Source: Deltaproteobacteria bacterium
GTDB lineage: Bacteria; Desulfobacterota; Desulfuromonadia; Geobacterales; Pseudopelobacteraceae
Reading direction: 5' to 3'
Assembly: GCA_016182975.1 (NCBI GenBank)
Contig: JACPFJ010000003.1
Coordinates: 1 to 64,000, forward strand
Length of the DNA stretch: 64,000 bases
Shown piece after piece: positions 27,880-38,697 of this stretch. The position numbers and the translations under genes are program-made. The notes under the pieces were generated by a model. The model was given only the letters and a program-made list of their open reading frames with translations. It was not told where the DNA came from and did not search any database. Each line of letters opens with the position of its first letter. The first letter of the stretch is position 1.

Positions 27880-28809
27880 CTACTTATTTGCCTGCTTTGC
27901 AGCAGGGTTTGCCGCCGGTTTTGCGGCGGACATGCCGGCCGCCCTGAGCGCCTCCATCATGGCATCCCCCATGCGGGTCGGGCTGTCGGCCACCACCACG
28001 CCGCACTCGCGCAGGGTGCGGATCTTGTCCTCGGCCTTCCCCTTGCCGCCGGTGATGATGGCGCCGGCGTGCCCCATGCGCCTGCCCGGAGGTGCGGTTA
28101 CCCCGGCGATGAAGGCCGCCACCGGTTTCCTCATGTGCTCCCTGATCCAGTGGGCCGCCTCTTCCTCTGCGCCGCCGCCGATCTCGCCGATCATGAAGAC
28201 CGCCTCGGTCTGCGGGTCGCTGTTGAACAACTCCAGTACGTCGATGAACTTCATGCCGATGATCGGGTCGCCGCCGATGCCGACGCAGGTGGACTGACCC
28301 AGGCCGATGTCGGATAGCTGTTTGACCGCCTCGTAGGTGAGGGTGCCGCTGCGGGAAACGACGCCGACATTGCCCGGCTTGTGGATGTAAGCGGGCATGA
28401 TCCCGAGTTTGCACTGTCCCGGGGTTATGACGCCGGGACAATTGGGGCCGACCAGCCTGGTCCTGCTCTTCTCCTGGACGGCGCGGGCCAGGACCATGTC
28501 GCGCACCGGGATTCCCTCGGTGATGCAGACGGCCAGGTCCAGTTCGGCGTCGCATGCCTCCAGTATGGCGTCCACGGCTCCCGCAGGAGGGACGAAGATC
28601 ATGGAGGCATTGGCCCCGGTGCAGCGCACGGCTTCGTCAACCGTGTTGAAGACCGGGATGCCGTCGATATGGATGCCCCCCTTGCCGGGAGTTACACCGG
28701 CCACGATATCGGTGCCGTAAGCGCGGCATTGCCGGGTATGGAACAGGCCGCTGCGGCCGGTGATCCCCTGCACGACGATGCGCGAATTGTTATCGATCAA
28801 TATGGACAC
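27880..28809 (-). CDS. sucD: Succinyl-CoA ligase (ADP/GDP-forming) alpha subunit, intact copy
   Basis: Alpha subunit of succinyl-CoA synthetase (TCA cycle, substrate-level phosphorylation). 309 residues with the CoA-binding Rossmann start [23 protein letters not shown], the full [14 protein letters not shown] loop that carries the glutamate interacting with the phosphohistidine, and the phosphohistidine motif [10 protein letters not shown]. The extra C-terminal Ala-rich tail ([16 protein letters not shown]) is unusual but harmless-looking. A repeat separates it from sucC upstream. Confidence 0.93.
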   Translation of the reverse strand: MSILIDNNSRIVVQGITGRSGLFHTRQCRAYGTDIVAGVTPGKGGIHIDGIPVFNTVDEAVRCTGANASMIFVPPAGAVDAILEACDAELDLAVCITEGIPVRDMVLARAVQEKSRTRLVGPNCPGVITPGQCKLGIMPAYIHKPGNVGVVSRSGTLTYEAVKQLSDIGLGQSTCVGIGGDPIIGMKFIDVLELFNSDPQTEAVFMIGEIGGGAEEEAAHWIREHMRKPVAAFIAGVTAPPGRRMGHAGAIITGGKGKAEDKIRTLRECGVVVADSPTRMGDAMMEALRAAGMSAAKPAANPAAKQANK

Positions 28810-28830
28810 GTTTATCTCCTTGCAGTCGAT

Positions 28831-28897
28831 AGGTAGAGGTAGAGGTGGAGGTAGAGAAAAGGGCTCTTGATACTTTACCTTTGCCTCTACCTTTACC
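28831..28897. repeat. Palindromic element built on GGTAGAGGT words
   Basis: AGGTAGAGGTAGAGGTGGAG on the left is matched by TTTACCTTTGCCTCTACCTTTACC on the right, an imperfect inverted repeat lying in the 94-bp gap between sucC and sucD. It belongs to the same design class as the CACGAAA, CGCAAAGA and CACAGAG elements. Confidence 0.7.
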
Positions 28898-28903
28898 TGG
28901 TTT

Positions 28904-30067
28904 TCACGCCTGTCCCAGCATGGCCACGATCTTCCTGGCGCCGTCTCCCAGGGTTTCCCCCACCTGCACGTTCAGGCCGGACTCCATCAGGAGCCTTTTG
29001 CCTTCCTCGACGTTGCTGCCGTCCATGCGGACCACGATGGGCAGGGAGCGGTGTACCTCGCTGGCAGCCTCGATGATCCCCTGGGCAATGACGTCACAGC
29101 GCATGATCCCGCCGAAGATGTTGACGAAGACTGCTCTTACGCCACTGTCTTCCAGGATGATCTTGAATGCCTCGGCCACCTTCTCACGGTTGGCCCCGCC
29201 CCCTACGTCCAGGAAATTGGCCGGTTCGCCGCCGAATTCCTGGAGGACGTCCATGGTCGCCATGGCCAGGCCGGCGCCATTGACCATGCAGCCTATGGCG
29301 CCGGATAGCTTGACGTAGGCCAGGTCGTATTTGGCGGCGTTGATCTCCTGCGGGTCAAGCTGGGAGTAGTCCAGCATGTCGGGATATTCGCGGTGGCGGT
29401 AGATGGCGTTGTCGTCGAAGGTCATCTTGGCGTCCATTACCAAAAGCCGGCCGGCCTTGGTGACCACCAGGGGGTTGATCTCCACGAGAATGCAGTCCTT
29501 TTCCAGGCAACACTTGTAGAGGTTGAGCAGCAACCCCACGCATTCCTCGCAGACCACGCCGGTCAACCCCAGGGCCAGGGCGATCCTGCGGGCCTGGTAC
29601 GGCCTCAGGCCGGTAAAGGGGTCGATGGTCAGCATGTGGATCTTCTCCGGCGATTTGCTGGCCACCTCCTCGATCTCCACGCCACCCTCGGCCGAGGCGA
29701 TCAGGCAATAGCGGGACGATTGGCGATCAAGGGTGATGGAGACGTAGATCTCGCGCACGACCTCAACCGCTTCCTCGACCAGGATGCGGCGCACCTTGAG
29801 CCCTTCGGGGCCGGTCTGAATCGTGACCAGCTTCCTGCCGAACAGCTCCTTGGCCACTTCGCTGGCCTGTTCGGGGTGGTGGACGACCTTGACACCGCCC
29901 GCCTTGCCGCGGCCGCCGGCGTAGATCTGGGCCTTGATGACGCAGTGACCGCCCATCTCCTTGGCGGCCCGTTCCACCTGGTCGGCGGTGAAGGCGACGC
30001 GGCTGCGCGGGATCGGGATCTCGAACGCATTCAGGATCTCCTTGGCCTGGTACTCATGAATGTTCAT
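28904..30067 (-). CDS. sucC: Succinyl-CoA ligase (ADP/GDP-forming) beta subunit, intact copy
   Basis: Beta subunit with the ATP-grasp domain at the N-terminus ([36 protein letters not shown]) and the C-terminal ligase domain ([60 protein letters not shown]). 387 residues is normal and the frame is intact. It pairs with sucD downstream. A divergent second sucC lies 445 bp upstream in the opposite direction; the two are only moderately similar, so the duplication is old. Confidence 0.93.
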   Translation of the reverse strand: MNIHEYQAKEILNAFEIPIPRSRVAFTADQVERAAKEMGGHCVIKAQIYAGGRGKAGGVKVVHHPEQASEVAKELFGRKLVTIQTGPEGLKVRRILVEEAVEVVREIYVSITLDRQSSRYCLIASAEGGVEIEEVASKSPEKIHMLTIDPFTGLRPYQARRIALALGLTGVVCEECVGLLLNLYKCCLEKDCILVEINPLVVTKAGRLLVMDAKMTFDDNAIYRHREYPDMLDYSQLDPQEINAAKYDLAYVKLSGAIGCMVNGAGLAMATMDVLQEFGGEPANFLDVGGGANREKVAEAFKIILEDSGVRAVFVNIFGGIMRCDVIAQGIIEAASEVHRSLPIVVRMDGSNVEEGKRLLMESGLNVQVGETLGDGARKIVAMLGQA

Positions 30068-30512
30068 TCAATAACCTCATTCGGAAATCCGTGATTTCAG
30101 CATGTAGACTTGCTAACTGTTCGGAAACGGTGTGGTAATGACCCGTCGTTGCTGGCATATATAGAAACGATAACATGCTGATGTTGATAGTCAATTGCGT
30201 AGCAAAATTGCTCTGGTAAACTTTGTTTCAATGCCGGCGAGTTTCGCCAAGAGGAACGCGCTTTCAATAATCGCAGAAAAGGTTTTGCATCCCTTAAAAA
30301 TGTGTGCTAAAAATTACTAAATTTTACTATGACTAAAAATGATCGCCACGCGCGCCCCCCCTGAAAGCAGTGGGCGCCTCGGTAATAAACCGTATTTAAG
30401 TTGTGATTGTCGGCCTTTTATCTGGCCACTAGCAAACTGCCGTCTTACAGGGTTCATTTGAATATTTTACTACGGCAGTAAATTTTTCCGGGAAACCGGG
30501 CAAGGAGCAGTC
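30068..30512. other. Intergenic region between divergent sucC copies
   Basis: 445 bp without a gene. AT-rich throughout and expected to hold two divergent promoters, but no unambiguous -35/-10 pair, riboswitch or terminator can be named. GGGAAACCGGGCAAGGAG just before the second sucC supplies its ribosome site. Confidence 0.5.
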
Positions 30513-31647
<1,135 letters not shown>

Positions 31648-31648
<1 letters not shown>

Positions 31649-32469
31649 TGAGCATACTTGTAAATAAGGACACCAAGGTAATCACTCAGGGGATCACCGG
31701 GGCCACCGGCCTCTTCCATGCCCAGGGTGCTCGCGAGTACGGCACCCGGATGGTCGGCGGGGTCACCCCCGGCAAGGGTGGCACCACCATCGACGGCTTC
31801 CCGGTATTCGACACGGTGGCCGAGGCAGTTCAGAAGACCGGCGCCACCGCCTCGGTCATCTACGTACCGCCCCCCTATGCCGCCGACTCCATCATGGAGG
31901 CGGTCGATGCGGGCATCGAACTGGTCTGCTGCATCACCGAGGGGATCCCGGTACTGGACATGGTCAAGGTCAAGCACTTCATGCAGGGGAAGAGGACCCG
32001 CCTGATCGGTCCCAACTGCCCCGGTGTCATCACCCCCGGCGAGTGCAAGATCGGCATCATGCCGGGCTACATCCACAAGCCGGGCCGGGTGGGGGTCGTC
32101 TCGCGCTCCGGTACGCTCACCTACGAGGCGGTCTGGCAGCTCACTAGCCTGGGGATCGGTCAGTCCACCTGCGTCGGCATCGGCGGCGACCCGGTCAACG
32201 GCACCAGCCACGTTGACGTCCTGAGGATGTTCCAGGAGGACCCGGACACCGAGTACTTCGTCAGGGAGCACATGACCAAGCCGGTGGCGGCCTTCATCGC
32301 CGGCCGTACCGCCCCTCCGGGCAAGCGGATGGGCCATGCCGGCGCCATCATCTCCGGCGGCAAGGGTACCGCCGCCGAGAAGGTGGCCGTGCTGGAGGAG
32401 TGCGGCATCAGCGTGGCCGCCAGTCCGGCCGAGATGGCGCAGGCGCTCTTGAAGGTCTACAAGCCTTAA
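31648..32469 (+). CDS. Second succinyl-CoA ligase alpha subunit lacking the GEIGG active-site loop
   Basis: Open frame of 273 residues, 36 shorter than the intact paralogue. Alignment by eye with the first copy shows about 17 residues (51 nt) missing after DPDTE, where the paralogue has [17 protein letters not shown]; the shorter C-terminus explains the rest. That loop holds the glutamate (Glu208 alpha in E. coli) that works with the phosphohistidine, which remains in [10 protein letters not shown]. The protein is therefore probably inactive, unless the gap is a sequence error. It follows the frameshifted sucC2 with overlapping stop and start. Confidence 0.8.
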
Positions 32470-32524
32470 TTGCCGCTGGTAGATTTGAAGTACGAGAGGT
32501 TCTCATGCCGCCCGCATCCGCGTT

Positions 32525-32547
32525 ATGCCGATGCCGGCGGCATTTTT
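32525..32547 (+). terminator. Terminator after sucD2
   Basis: ATGCCG (32525-32530) and CGGCAT (32538-32543) form a 6-bp stem followed by TTTTC, in the 98-bp gap between the convergent sucD2 and tsaB genes. Confidence 0.6.
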
Positions 32548-32567
32548 CTTTGGCAGGCAGGATTGGT

Positions 32568-33266
32568 TCAGGATTTTTTGCGGGCGAGTTCGGCCTCGGA
32601 TGGCCGGATATATACCGGCAGCAGATCGGCCGGAGCGACTGTTTTGGCTGTACGGCACACCTCCATGGCCAGCAGCGTACCGTTGGCGGCACGTCCGGCG
32701 TGGTGCGGGAAGGGGGCGAAAATGGCACGTTCTCCCATGGCGGTGGAGATTGGTTCCCGATAGCGTAATGCCCCCTCGCCGGCGAAGATGACGGGCCTTT
32801 CGGTGGCTTCGCGGACCAGGGCGAGCAGGCGTTCGGGCGGCATGACACAGTCTGCGACAATGGGTGCCGGGATGAGGGGGGAGGTATCGTAGAGCGCTGC
32901 ATAGACCTCACTCTTGCGGGCGTCCAGCAGGGTGCAGACAGGATGGGCGGCCATGGGGAAATTCATGGCCAGAAGCGCCAGGGTGGAGAAACCGGCGCAC
33001 GGCCTTCCCGTGGCCAGCGCCAGCCCCTGCACCGTGGCCACCCCTGCGCGTACGCCGGTGAAGGAGCCGGGGCCGATGGCGCAGGCGAACAGGTCGATGT
33101 CGGCAATGGCGACTCCGACCGAGGCCAGCAGCCGCTCGATCTCCGGCACGAGGCGTGCCGATAGTGTCCGCTCGCAGGCGAACAGCGATTCGGCGACTAT
33201 GCGTTCTTCAACGGCAAGTGCTACGCTGGCGAGGGAGGTGGAGGTGTCGATGCAGAGGATGTTCAT
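32568..33266 (-). CDS. tsaB: tRNA t6A modification protein TsaB
   Basis: Partner of TsaD/TsaE in threonylcarbamoyladenosine synthesis at tRNA position 37. 232 residues with the ASKHA start MNILCIDTSTSLASVAL, the motif AIGPGSFTGVRAGVATVQGLA and LLDARKSEVYAALY. Length is normal. It converges on sucD2 and is transcribed away from the prkA cluster. Confidence 0.92.
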   Translation of the reverse strand: MNILCIDTSTSLASVALAVEERIVAESLFACERTLSARLVPEIERLLASVGVAIADIDLFACAIGPGSFTGVRAGVATVQGLALATGRPCAGFSTLALLAMNFPMAAHPVCTLLDARKSEVYAALYDTSPLIPAPIVADCVMPPERLLALVREATERPVIFAGEGALRYREPISTAMGERAIFAPFPHHAGRAANGTLLAMEVCRTAKTVAPADLLPVYIRPSEAELARKKS

Positions 33267-33492
33267 GGGGTGATGTCTTTCATTTGCAGCCTTGCGGGAT
33301 GGTTACGGTTTCAGTCGCGACAACTTACCTTGAAAATCGGGGTGAAAGCAAGTCTTGAATCAGTTTTCGAAACCCCGCGCCCTTCCGTGACGACCCATTT
33401 TCAGCACAAAAATTACTGGCTTGTGAAAACCCGAAAATAGTAGATAATGATTCTAAAAGGTAAACATATCGAAATCAGTATGGAGGACACCA

Positions 33493-35547
33493 ATGGCTGC
33501 CCAAGAAAACCTTATAGAACATATCACGGCGGTGAAAGCGGGGGAGCGGGTCTTCGAGAACGCCTTCCAGGGGGTGGCCCGCATGATCCTCGGCGCAGGT
33601 TTCGAGCGGGTGGTGGTTAACGGCCGCACCACCTATGACTTCAAGATCTTCCGCAGCGGCAGGAAGCACACCATCGGTATGTACGACGAGATAAACAGCT
33701 TCGTCTCCTATGTGAAGGACGCGGCCGAGGGGGGCTCCAGCAAGGAGATGGCCTTCGTGCTCGTCGGCGAGCCGGGAAACGGCAAGACCTTTTTCGTCGA
33801 ATTTCTCTGCGCCCAGTACCGGGCCTTCCTGTCGGAAGCGAAGAACCGACGCTACACCTATCGTTACGTAGGAATGGAGCAGCTGGGGCACTACGGCAAG
33901 ATCAACGTCATCGACTCGCAGACCTATGAAGACCCGATGATCCTGGCGATGAACCTGTTCGAGGCCCCCGGCGAAAACCGCCGTTACCTGGCCGAGCAGG
34001 GGGGCTTCAGCGATGAGGAGATCGGCGTGCTGTACGAAAACTACCGTCCCCTGGGCGCGTGCAGCGGCTATATCTGGGAAGACATCCGCGCCTTCTGCGA
34101 TGGCGACATGGAGAGGATGCTCGGTTTCGTGAAGGTGATACCGGTGCCGATGAGTGAGACCCTGGGTACCATCACCGGCAAGTATCCGGCCAAGGACAAG
34201 ATCACCTCGTCATCGGTGGACCTGCTCGGCGAGGAGTCGATCCAGCGTCTGCTGCATATCACCGACACCAACAATCCGTACCGCTTCGATCTGCGGCGCG
34301 GGGCGCTGGCCAGGGTCGCCGGCGGCGGCATCCACTTCTCCGACGAGATCTTCAAGAACAAGAAGGACCTGGTCCAGGTCTACCTGGGTGTGATCCAGAA
34401 CCGGGCCATCGAGATCGACGGCTACAAATGGCCGATCGACACCCTTATCATAGCCACCAGCAACAACTCGGAATTCAACCGTTTCCTGGCCGAGAAGGAG
34501 GAGGCGCCCATCGTCGACCGCTGCCGGATCTGCTATGTCTCCCACAACACCAACTACCGGCTCCAGGATGGGCTCACCGCCTATGCCATCGGCAGCGAGT
34601 CCAAGACCACCCTGACCAGGGAGGCCCTGCACCAGGACCCGAACCTGAACTATGCCGCCTCGGTGGGGGCCGTCCTGACGCGGCTTCCACGCTCGGAGAA
34701 GCTCACCCCGATCGAGACCATGAAGCTGGCTGCGGGCGAGGTGGCGGGAGAGAAGAGCATCAAGGCGCTGGCGGAGGTGATCGACACCTTGAGCCAGGAC
34801 CCGGACATCACCAAGCGTTTCGGCCAGCGGGGGCTGGGACATCGCAGCCTCGGCCGCTCCATCCAGCTCCAGGTGGAGAGTTCCGAGACCAACGAGGGGC
34901 GTTGCATGGTCGCCTACGACGTCTTCAAGACCCTGGAGCGGGTGGTGCTCGACTACGTGGTCGATACCAACGACCGTGCCAAGTACCTGGAGGACCTGAA
35001 GATCGCCAAGGGACTCTATCGAGAACGGATCATGACCGAGATGTTCAACGCCTACATGGATGAACCGTACGCCATCCGCAAGGACGTGATGAACTACGTG
35101 AACATGATCATCGGCATCGATGCCGAAAACCTCGGCCCGGACAGGATGTGGAAGTACAAGGACCCCCAGAGCGGCGAACTGCGTGCTCTGAAGATCGACG
35201 AACGCTACGTGAAGAGCGTGGAGGAGCGGATCGGCCTGAAGACGGACGAACAGCGCGACTCGTTCCGCACCTCGATCCGCAAGATCTACGGCCAGAAGAT
35301 CTCCATGGATCCCACCTATGACTTCATGGACAACCTGGAACTGGTCAAGGCGGTCACCGACGTGCGCCTGAAGAGCGACATCGCCGGCGCCGGCTCCCTG
35401 ATCGGGGCGCTGGCCAACCGGACCAACGAGGAGAACCAGAAGCTCTACGACCGGATGATCACCACCATGCTGACCAAGCTGGGGTACTGCCGGACATGTG
35501 CGCAGAAGACGATCGAGTACTTCTGCACGCAGGAAGATGAGAATTAA
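33493..35547 (+). CDS. prkA: PrkA-type serine protein kinase / AAA+ ATPase
   Basis: 684 residues, close to E. coli YeaG and Bacillus PrkA. The AAA+ core carries Walker A GEPGNGKT at residues 92-99 and a Walker B region around the HFSDEIFKNKKDLVQVYLGVIQN segment. The C-terminal part is the PrkA kinase-like domain. In enterobacteria YeaG-YeaH respond to nitrogen starvation and stationary phase; PrkA has also been described as an AAA protease-like factor in sporulation. TATGGAGGACACCAATG gives a strong ribosome site. First gene of the prkA-yeaH-spoVR-prkA2 cluster. Confidence 0.93.
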   Translation: MAAQENLIEHITAVKAGERVFENAFQGVARMILGAGFERVVVNGRTTYDFKIFRSGRKHTIGMYDEINSFVSYVKDAAEGGSSKEMAFVLVGEPGNGKTFFVEFLCAQYRAFLSEAKNRRYTYRYVGMEQLGHYGKINVIDSQTYEDPMILAMNLFEAPGENRRYLAEQGGFSDEEIGVLYENYRPLGACSGYIWEDIRAFCDGDMERMLGFVKVIPVPMSETLGTITGKYPAKDKITSSSVDLLGEESIQRLLHITDTNNPYRFDLRRGALARVAGGGIHFSDEIFKNKKDLVQVYLGVIQNRAIEIDGYKWPIDTLIIATSNNSEFNRFLAEKEEAPIVDRCRICYVSHNTNYRLQDGLTAYAIGSESKTTLTREALHQDPNLNYAASVGAVLTRLPRSEKLTPIETMKLAAGEVAGEKSIKALAEVIDTLSQDPDITKRFGQRGLGHRSLGRSIQLQVESSETNEGRCMVAYDVFKTLERVVLDYVVDTNDRAKYLEDLKIAKGLYRERIMTEMFNAYMDEPYAIRKDVMNYVNMIIGIDAENLGPDRMWKYKDPQSGELRALKIDERYVKSVEERIGLKTDEQRDSFRTSIRKIYGQKISMDPTYDFMDNLELVKAVTDVRLKSDIAGAGSLIGALANRTNEENQKLYDRMITTMLTKLGYCRTCAQKTIEYFCTQEDEN

Positions 35548-35566
35548 AACAAAAATTCTTTAAACC

Positions 35567-35701
35567 TCACCACAGAGTCACAGAGGGCACAGAGAAAAAA
35601 CCCAGTAAAAGGACTTGAAATAAAAGAAGACTTGAGTCGTTTTAATGGCTTAATAAATACAAGATTTGGTTTCCTCTGTGTTCTCTGTGACTCTGTGGTG
35701 A
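35567..35701. repeat. 135-bp palindromic element built on CACAGAG words
   Basis: The left arm reads TCACCACAGAGTCACAGAGG and the right arm TTCTCTGTGACTCTGTGGTGA, near-perfect reverse complements. It fills the gap between prkA and yeaH and may affect relative expression through RNA folding. Confidence 0.82.
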
Positions 35702-35720
35702 ATGTCTTTGAAAAGGTGTT

Positions 35721-36977
35721 ATGCGAAACGACCTTTTGACATATCTTGACGAACTGAAGGCCAGCGGCCTGTCACCAGAGCGGGAAGCACGGATGCTGGC
35801 CGAGCTGGCAACGGTGGAGAAGGGGCATCACCTCTTCCCGAGAGCTGATGCGGAGCGCGGGCCGTTCAGCGGCTTCTCCAAGAGCCTCTACGCCTGGCAC
35901 GACATGATGGTGCTGCAGGCGGAGGCCGCCCTGCAGAGCCCCTACACCATGCTGATCAAGTCCCTGGACGAACTGCTGGAACGTGACCGGAAACGCGAAG
36001 AGGACGGGTTTCCCCGGAAGATCCAGGTGGGGCGGCTGGTCAAGCCGGGGCGCGGCGGCAAGGGGAAGGTAGTGGTTGTACCGACCACGGTGGAGGAGAA
36101 GTTCATCCATGATCCGACCATCCGCCCGCCGGGCGAGGGGGGTGCATCCGGCGGCACCGGCGAAGGCGAGGAGGGGGAGGTCATCGGCGAACAGAAGGTC
36201 CGCGAGGAGGGTGAACAGCCGGGGACCGGTCCCGGACAGGGGGAGGGGGAGAACCACGAAATGGAATCCTCCGCCTACGAACTGGGGAAGACGCTGACCG
36301 AGAAGTTCCAGCTGCCGAACCTGAAGGAGAAGGGGAAGAAACGCTCATTAACCCGCTATACCTATGATCTGACCGACAAGAACCGCGGTTTCGGCCAGAT
36401 CCTCGATAAAAAGGCGACCCTGCGCAAGATCGTCGAGTCGAACATCGCCCTGGGGAACCTCACGGACGTGACGGACATCGATGCGACCAGGTTCCTGATC
36501 GCCCCGCGCGACAAGGTCTACCGTGTCCTGTCCAGGGAAAAGGACTACGAGTCCCAGGCAATGGTCTTCTTCCTGCGCGACTATTCCGGCTCCATGGCCG
36601 GCAAGGTAACCGACCTGGTAGTCTCCCAGCACGTGCTCATCTACAGTTGGCTGCTCTATCAGTACGCGGGGCAGGTGGAATCCCGTTTCGTCCTCCACGA
36701 CACCGAGGCCAAGGAGGTGCCTGATTTCTATACCTACTACAACTCCCGTGTTGCCGGCGGGACGCAGGTTTCCGTCGCCTATCAGTTGGTTAACGAAATC
36801 GTATCCAGGGAGAACCTGGCGAAGGATTACAATATCTACGTCTTCCACGGCACCGACGGTGATCTGAAGGGTTCGGGTCTGTTGAAGGACAAGCCGGAAC
36901 TTATCAGGATGGACGTCATGGCGGAAGACGCGGACGAACCAAGGCTGATCGAGGGGATAAAGAAACTGATATCGTGA
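35721..36977 (+). CDS. YeaH/YhbH (DUF444) family protein with VWA-like fold
   Basis: 418 residues, partner of PrkA in most genomes. The middle third is low complexity and charged (GEGGASGGTGEGEEGEVIGEQ). The C-terminal half has the von Willebrand A-like MIDAS signature FLRDYSGSMAGKVTDLVVSQH and the conserved IYVFHGTDGDLKG. Its role is presumed to be an adaptor or substrate of the kinase. Starts 173 bp after prkA, across a palindromic repeat; a short GC palindrome follows before spoVR. Confidence 0.9.
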   Translation: MRNDLLTYLDELKASGLSPEREARMLAELATVEKGHHLFPRADAERGPFSGFSKSLYAWHDMMVLQAEAALQSPYTMLIKSLDELLERDRKREEDGFPRKIQVGRLVKPGRGGKGKVVVVPTTVEEKFIHDPTIRPPGEGGASGGTGEGEEGEVIGEQKVREEGEQPGTGPGQGEGENHEMESSAYELGKTLTEKFQLPNLKEKGKKRSLTRYTYDLTDKNRGFGQILDKKATLRKIVESNIALGNLTDVTDIDATRFLIAPRDKVYRVLSREKDYESQAMVFFLRDYSGSMAGKVTDLVVSQHVLIYSWLLYQYAGQVESRFVLHDTEAKEVPDFYTYYNSRVAGGTQVSVAYQLVNEIVSRENLAKDYNIYVFHGTDGDLKGSGLLKDKPELIRMDVMAEDADEPRLIEGIKKLIS

Positions 36978-36979
36978 TA

Positions 36980-37036
36980 ACCACCCCCCTTCCCCCTCCT
37001 GATTCAGGAGGGGGTGCCCGACAGGGCGGGGGTGGT
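36980..37036. repeat. Nested GC palindrome between yeaH and spoVR
   Basis: An outer pair ACCACCCCC/GGGGGTGGT encloses a perfect inner hairpin CCCCCTCCTG-ATT-CAGGAGGGGG. It lies directly after the yeaH stop. There is no U-tract, so it is more likely an RNA-stability or REP-like element than a terminator. Confidence 0.75.
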
Positions 37037-37055
37037 ATGAACCTAGGGTTTAACT

Positions 37056-38684
37056 ATGGAACTGATCAATCAACATACCAAGAGCATCATGGAGGGCTGC
37101 AAGGAGCGCGCCCGCGCCGCCGGTCTGTCATTCACCGACGAGTCGCTGGAGTATATCGTCACCAACCGCGATATGCTGGAACTCTCTCCCAAGGTGATGA
37201 TCCCGACCCTCTACGATTACTGGGTCCACGACGTCGACGTGCTCAGGGGCAAGGGGCAGTACGAACTCTATCCCCACAACCCGTACGAGACGGTGATCAA
37301 CACCCGCCCCCCGATCTCCTTCTACAACGACAACAACCCGGACTGGCTGAACGTGATGATCTTCTATCACGTCCTGGCCCATATCGATTTCTTCCAGAAC
37401 AACCTCTATTTCCGCCACACCTGGGACTATGATTTTACCGGCCAGGCCCTCTCCGACAAGCGGGTGATCGCCAAGCTCCGCGCCGAGAAGGGGCGCTGGG
37501 TCGATTACGTGATCGAGTTTGCCCGGGGGATCGACAACGTGGTGGACTTTCACGGCGAACTTGCCGAGTTGTTCACCCCCCCCGGAGCGGGATACTCAGA
37601 CCGCCTCAACTACTACTTCGACGTGTTCCTGCAGTCGGTGAAGAAGGTCTCGATCAACGAGTACGTCAAGGAGGTCACCCGCTACAACGAGAGCCTCAAA
37701 AACCTTGGCGAGCTGGGAGAGAAGTCCTTCTTTGCCGAGGCGGCGCGGCGCTACCCGGAGCTGGAGGCCCATTTCGGCAGGCAGGAGGAGAAACACCCGG
37801 TCAGGCAGCGCGATCTGCTGCGATATCTTCTGGATAACTCGGAGTTTCTGGAGCGGGACGAGAACAAGTGGATGAAGTCGATCCTGGAGATCGTCCGCAA
37901 GACCTCGATCTTTTTTCAGCCCCAGATCCGGACCAAGATCATGAACGAGGGGTGGGCCAGCTACTGGCACGAGCAGCTCTTTCTGCAGGATGACCGCATC
38001 AAGGGGCACGAGGTGGACTTCGCCCGCGTGCACGCCGGTGTCACCGCCATGCCGCGGGTCGGGATGAATCCTTATGCCCTGGGTATGCGACTCTTCAGCC
38101 AGATCGAGGAGCAGGCCGACAAGGGGCGTCTGTCGTTCGAGTTCCAGCGGCTGGCGGACAGCGATGCCCGCAAGCGTTTCGACTCGGGCGCCGCTACGGG
38201 GAGGGAGTTTATCTTCAGGGTGCGCGAAAACCTGAGCGACTACCTGTTCCTCAAGAACTACCTGGACCAGGACTTCGTCGACCGGCACAAGCTCTTCGTG
38301 GCCGGAAAAAGGCTCGACCAGCAACGCATGGTCTGGCAGTACTTCGTGAAGAGCCGCAAGGCCGAAGAGTACCGCGCCATGATACTCGGTTCCCTCTACC
38401 ATCCTCCGACCATCACGATCGACCAGACCAAGGGGGTTGACGGCTCCCTCTACCTGGTGCACAGCTTCGAGGGGAAACAGCTGGTGCAGGAGTTTATCGC
38501 CAACACCATGATGGGGATCGAATACCTGTGGGGCGGCCCGGTGCACCTGGAGACCAGCGAGGCCCGGATCGTCTCCGGACAGCCGTCGTCACAGGGGCGG
38601 GAAGGGGTACAGGAAGGGGAGATCAGCTGGCAGCGGGTGGTATATACGATGAATCAGAAGGCGCTGTCGAAAAAGTCATTATGA
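37056..38684 (+). CDS. SpoVR family protein
   Basis: 542 residues, orthologous in context to E. coli YcgB and Bacillus SpoVR. Conserved blocks seen are YNDNNPDWLNVMIFYHVLAHIDFFQNN, ILEIVRKTSIFFQPQIRTKIMNEGWASYWHE and YALGMRLFSQIEE. In Bacillus and Myxococcus SpoVR affects spore-coat or cortex peptidoglycan; in non-sporulating bacteria it travels with PrkA and YeaH and the three are thought to act together. It is followed 13 bp later by the second prkA-like gene. Confidence 0.92.
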   Translation: MELINQHTKSIMEGCKERARAAGLSFTDESLEYIVTNRDMLELSPKVMIPTLYDYWVHDVDVLRGKGQYELYPHNPYETVINTRPPISFYNDNNPDWLNVMIFYHVLAHIDFFQNNLYFRHTWDYDFTGQALSDKRVIAKLRAEKGRWVDYVIEFARGIDNVVDFHGELAELFTPPGAGYSDRLNYYFDVFLQSVKKVSINEYVKEVTRYNESLKNLGELGEKSFFAEAARRYPELEAHFGRQEEKHPVRQRDLLRYLLDNSEFLERDENKWMKSILEIVRKTSIFFQPQIRTKIMNEGWASYWHEQLFLQDDRIKGHEVDFARVHAGVTAMPRVGMNPYALGMRLFSQIEEQADKGRLSFEFQRLADSDARKRFDSGAATGREFIFRVRENLSDYLFLKNYLDQDFVDRHKLFVAGKRLDQQRMVWQYFVKSRKAEEYRAMILGSLYHPPTITIDQTKGVDGSLYLVHSFEGKQLVQEFIANTMMGIEYLWGGPVHLETSEARIVSGQPSSQGREGVQEGEISWQRVVYTMNQKALSKKSL

Positions 38685-38697
38685 ACGGTGATATGTC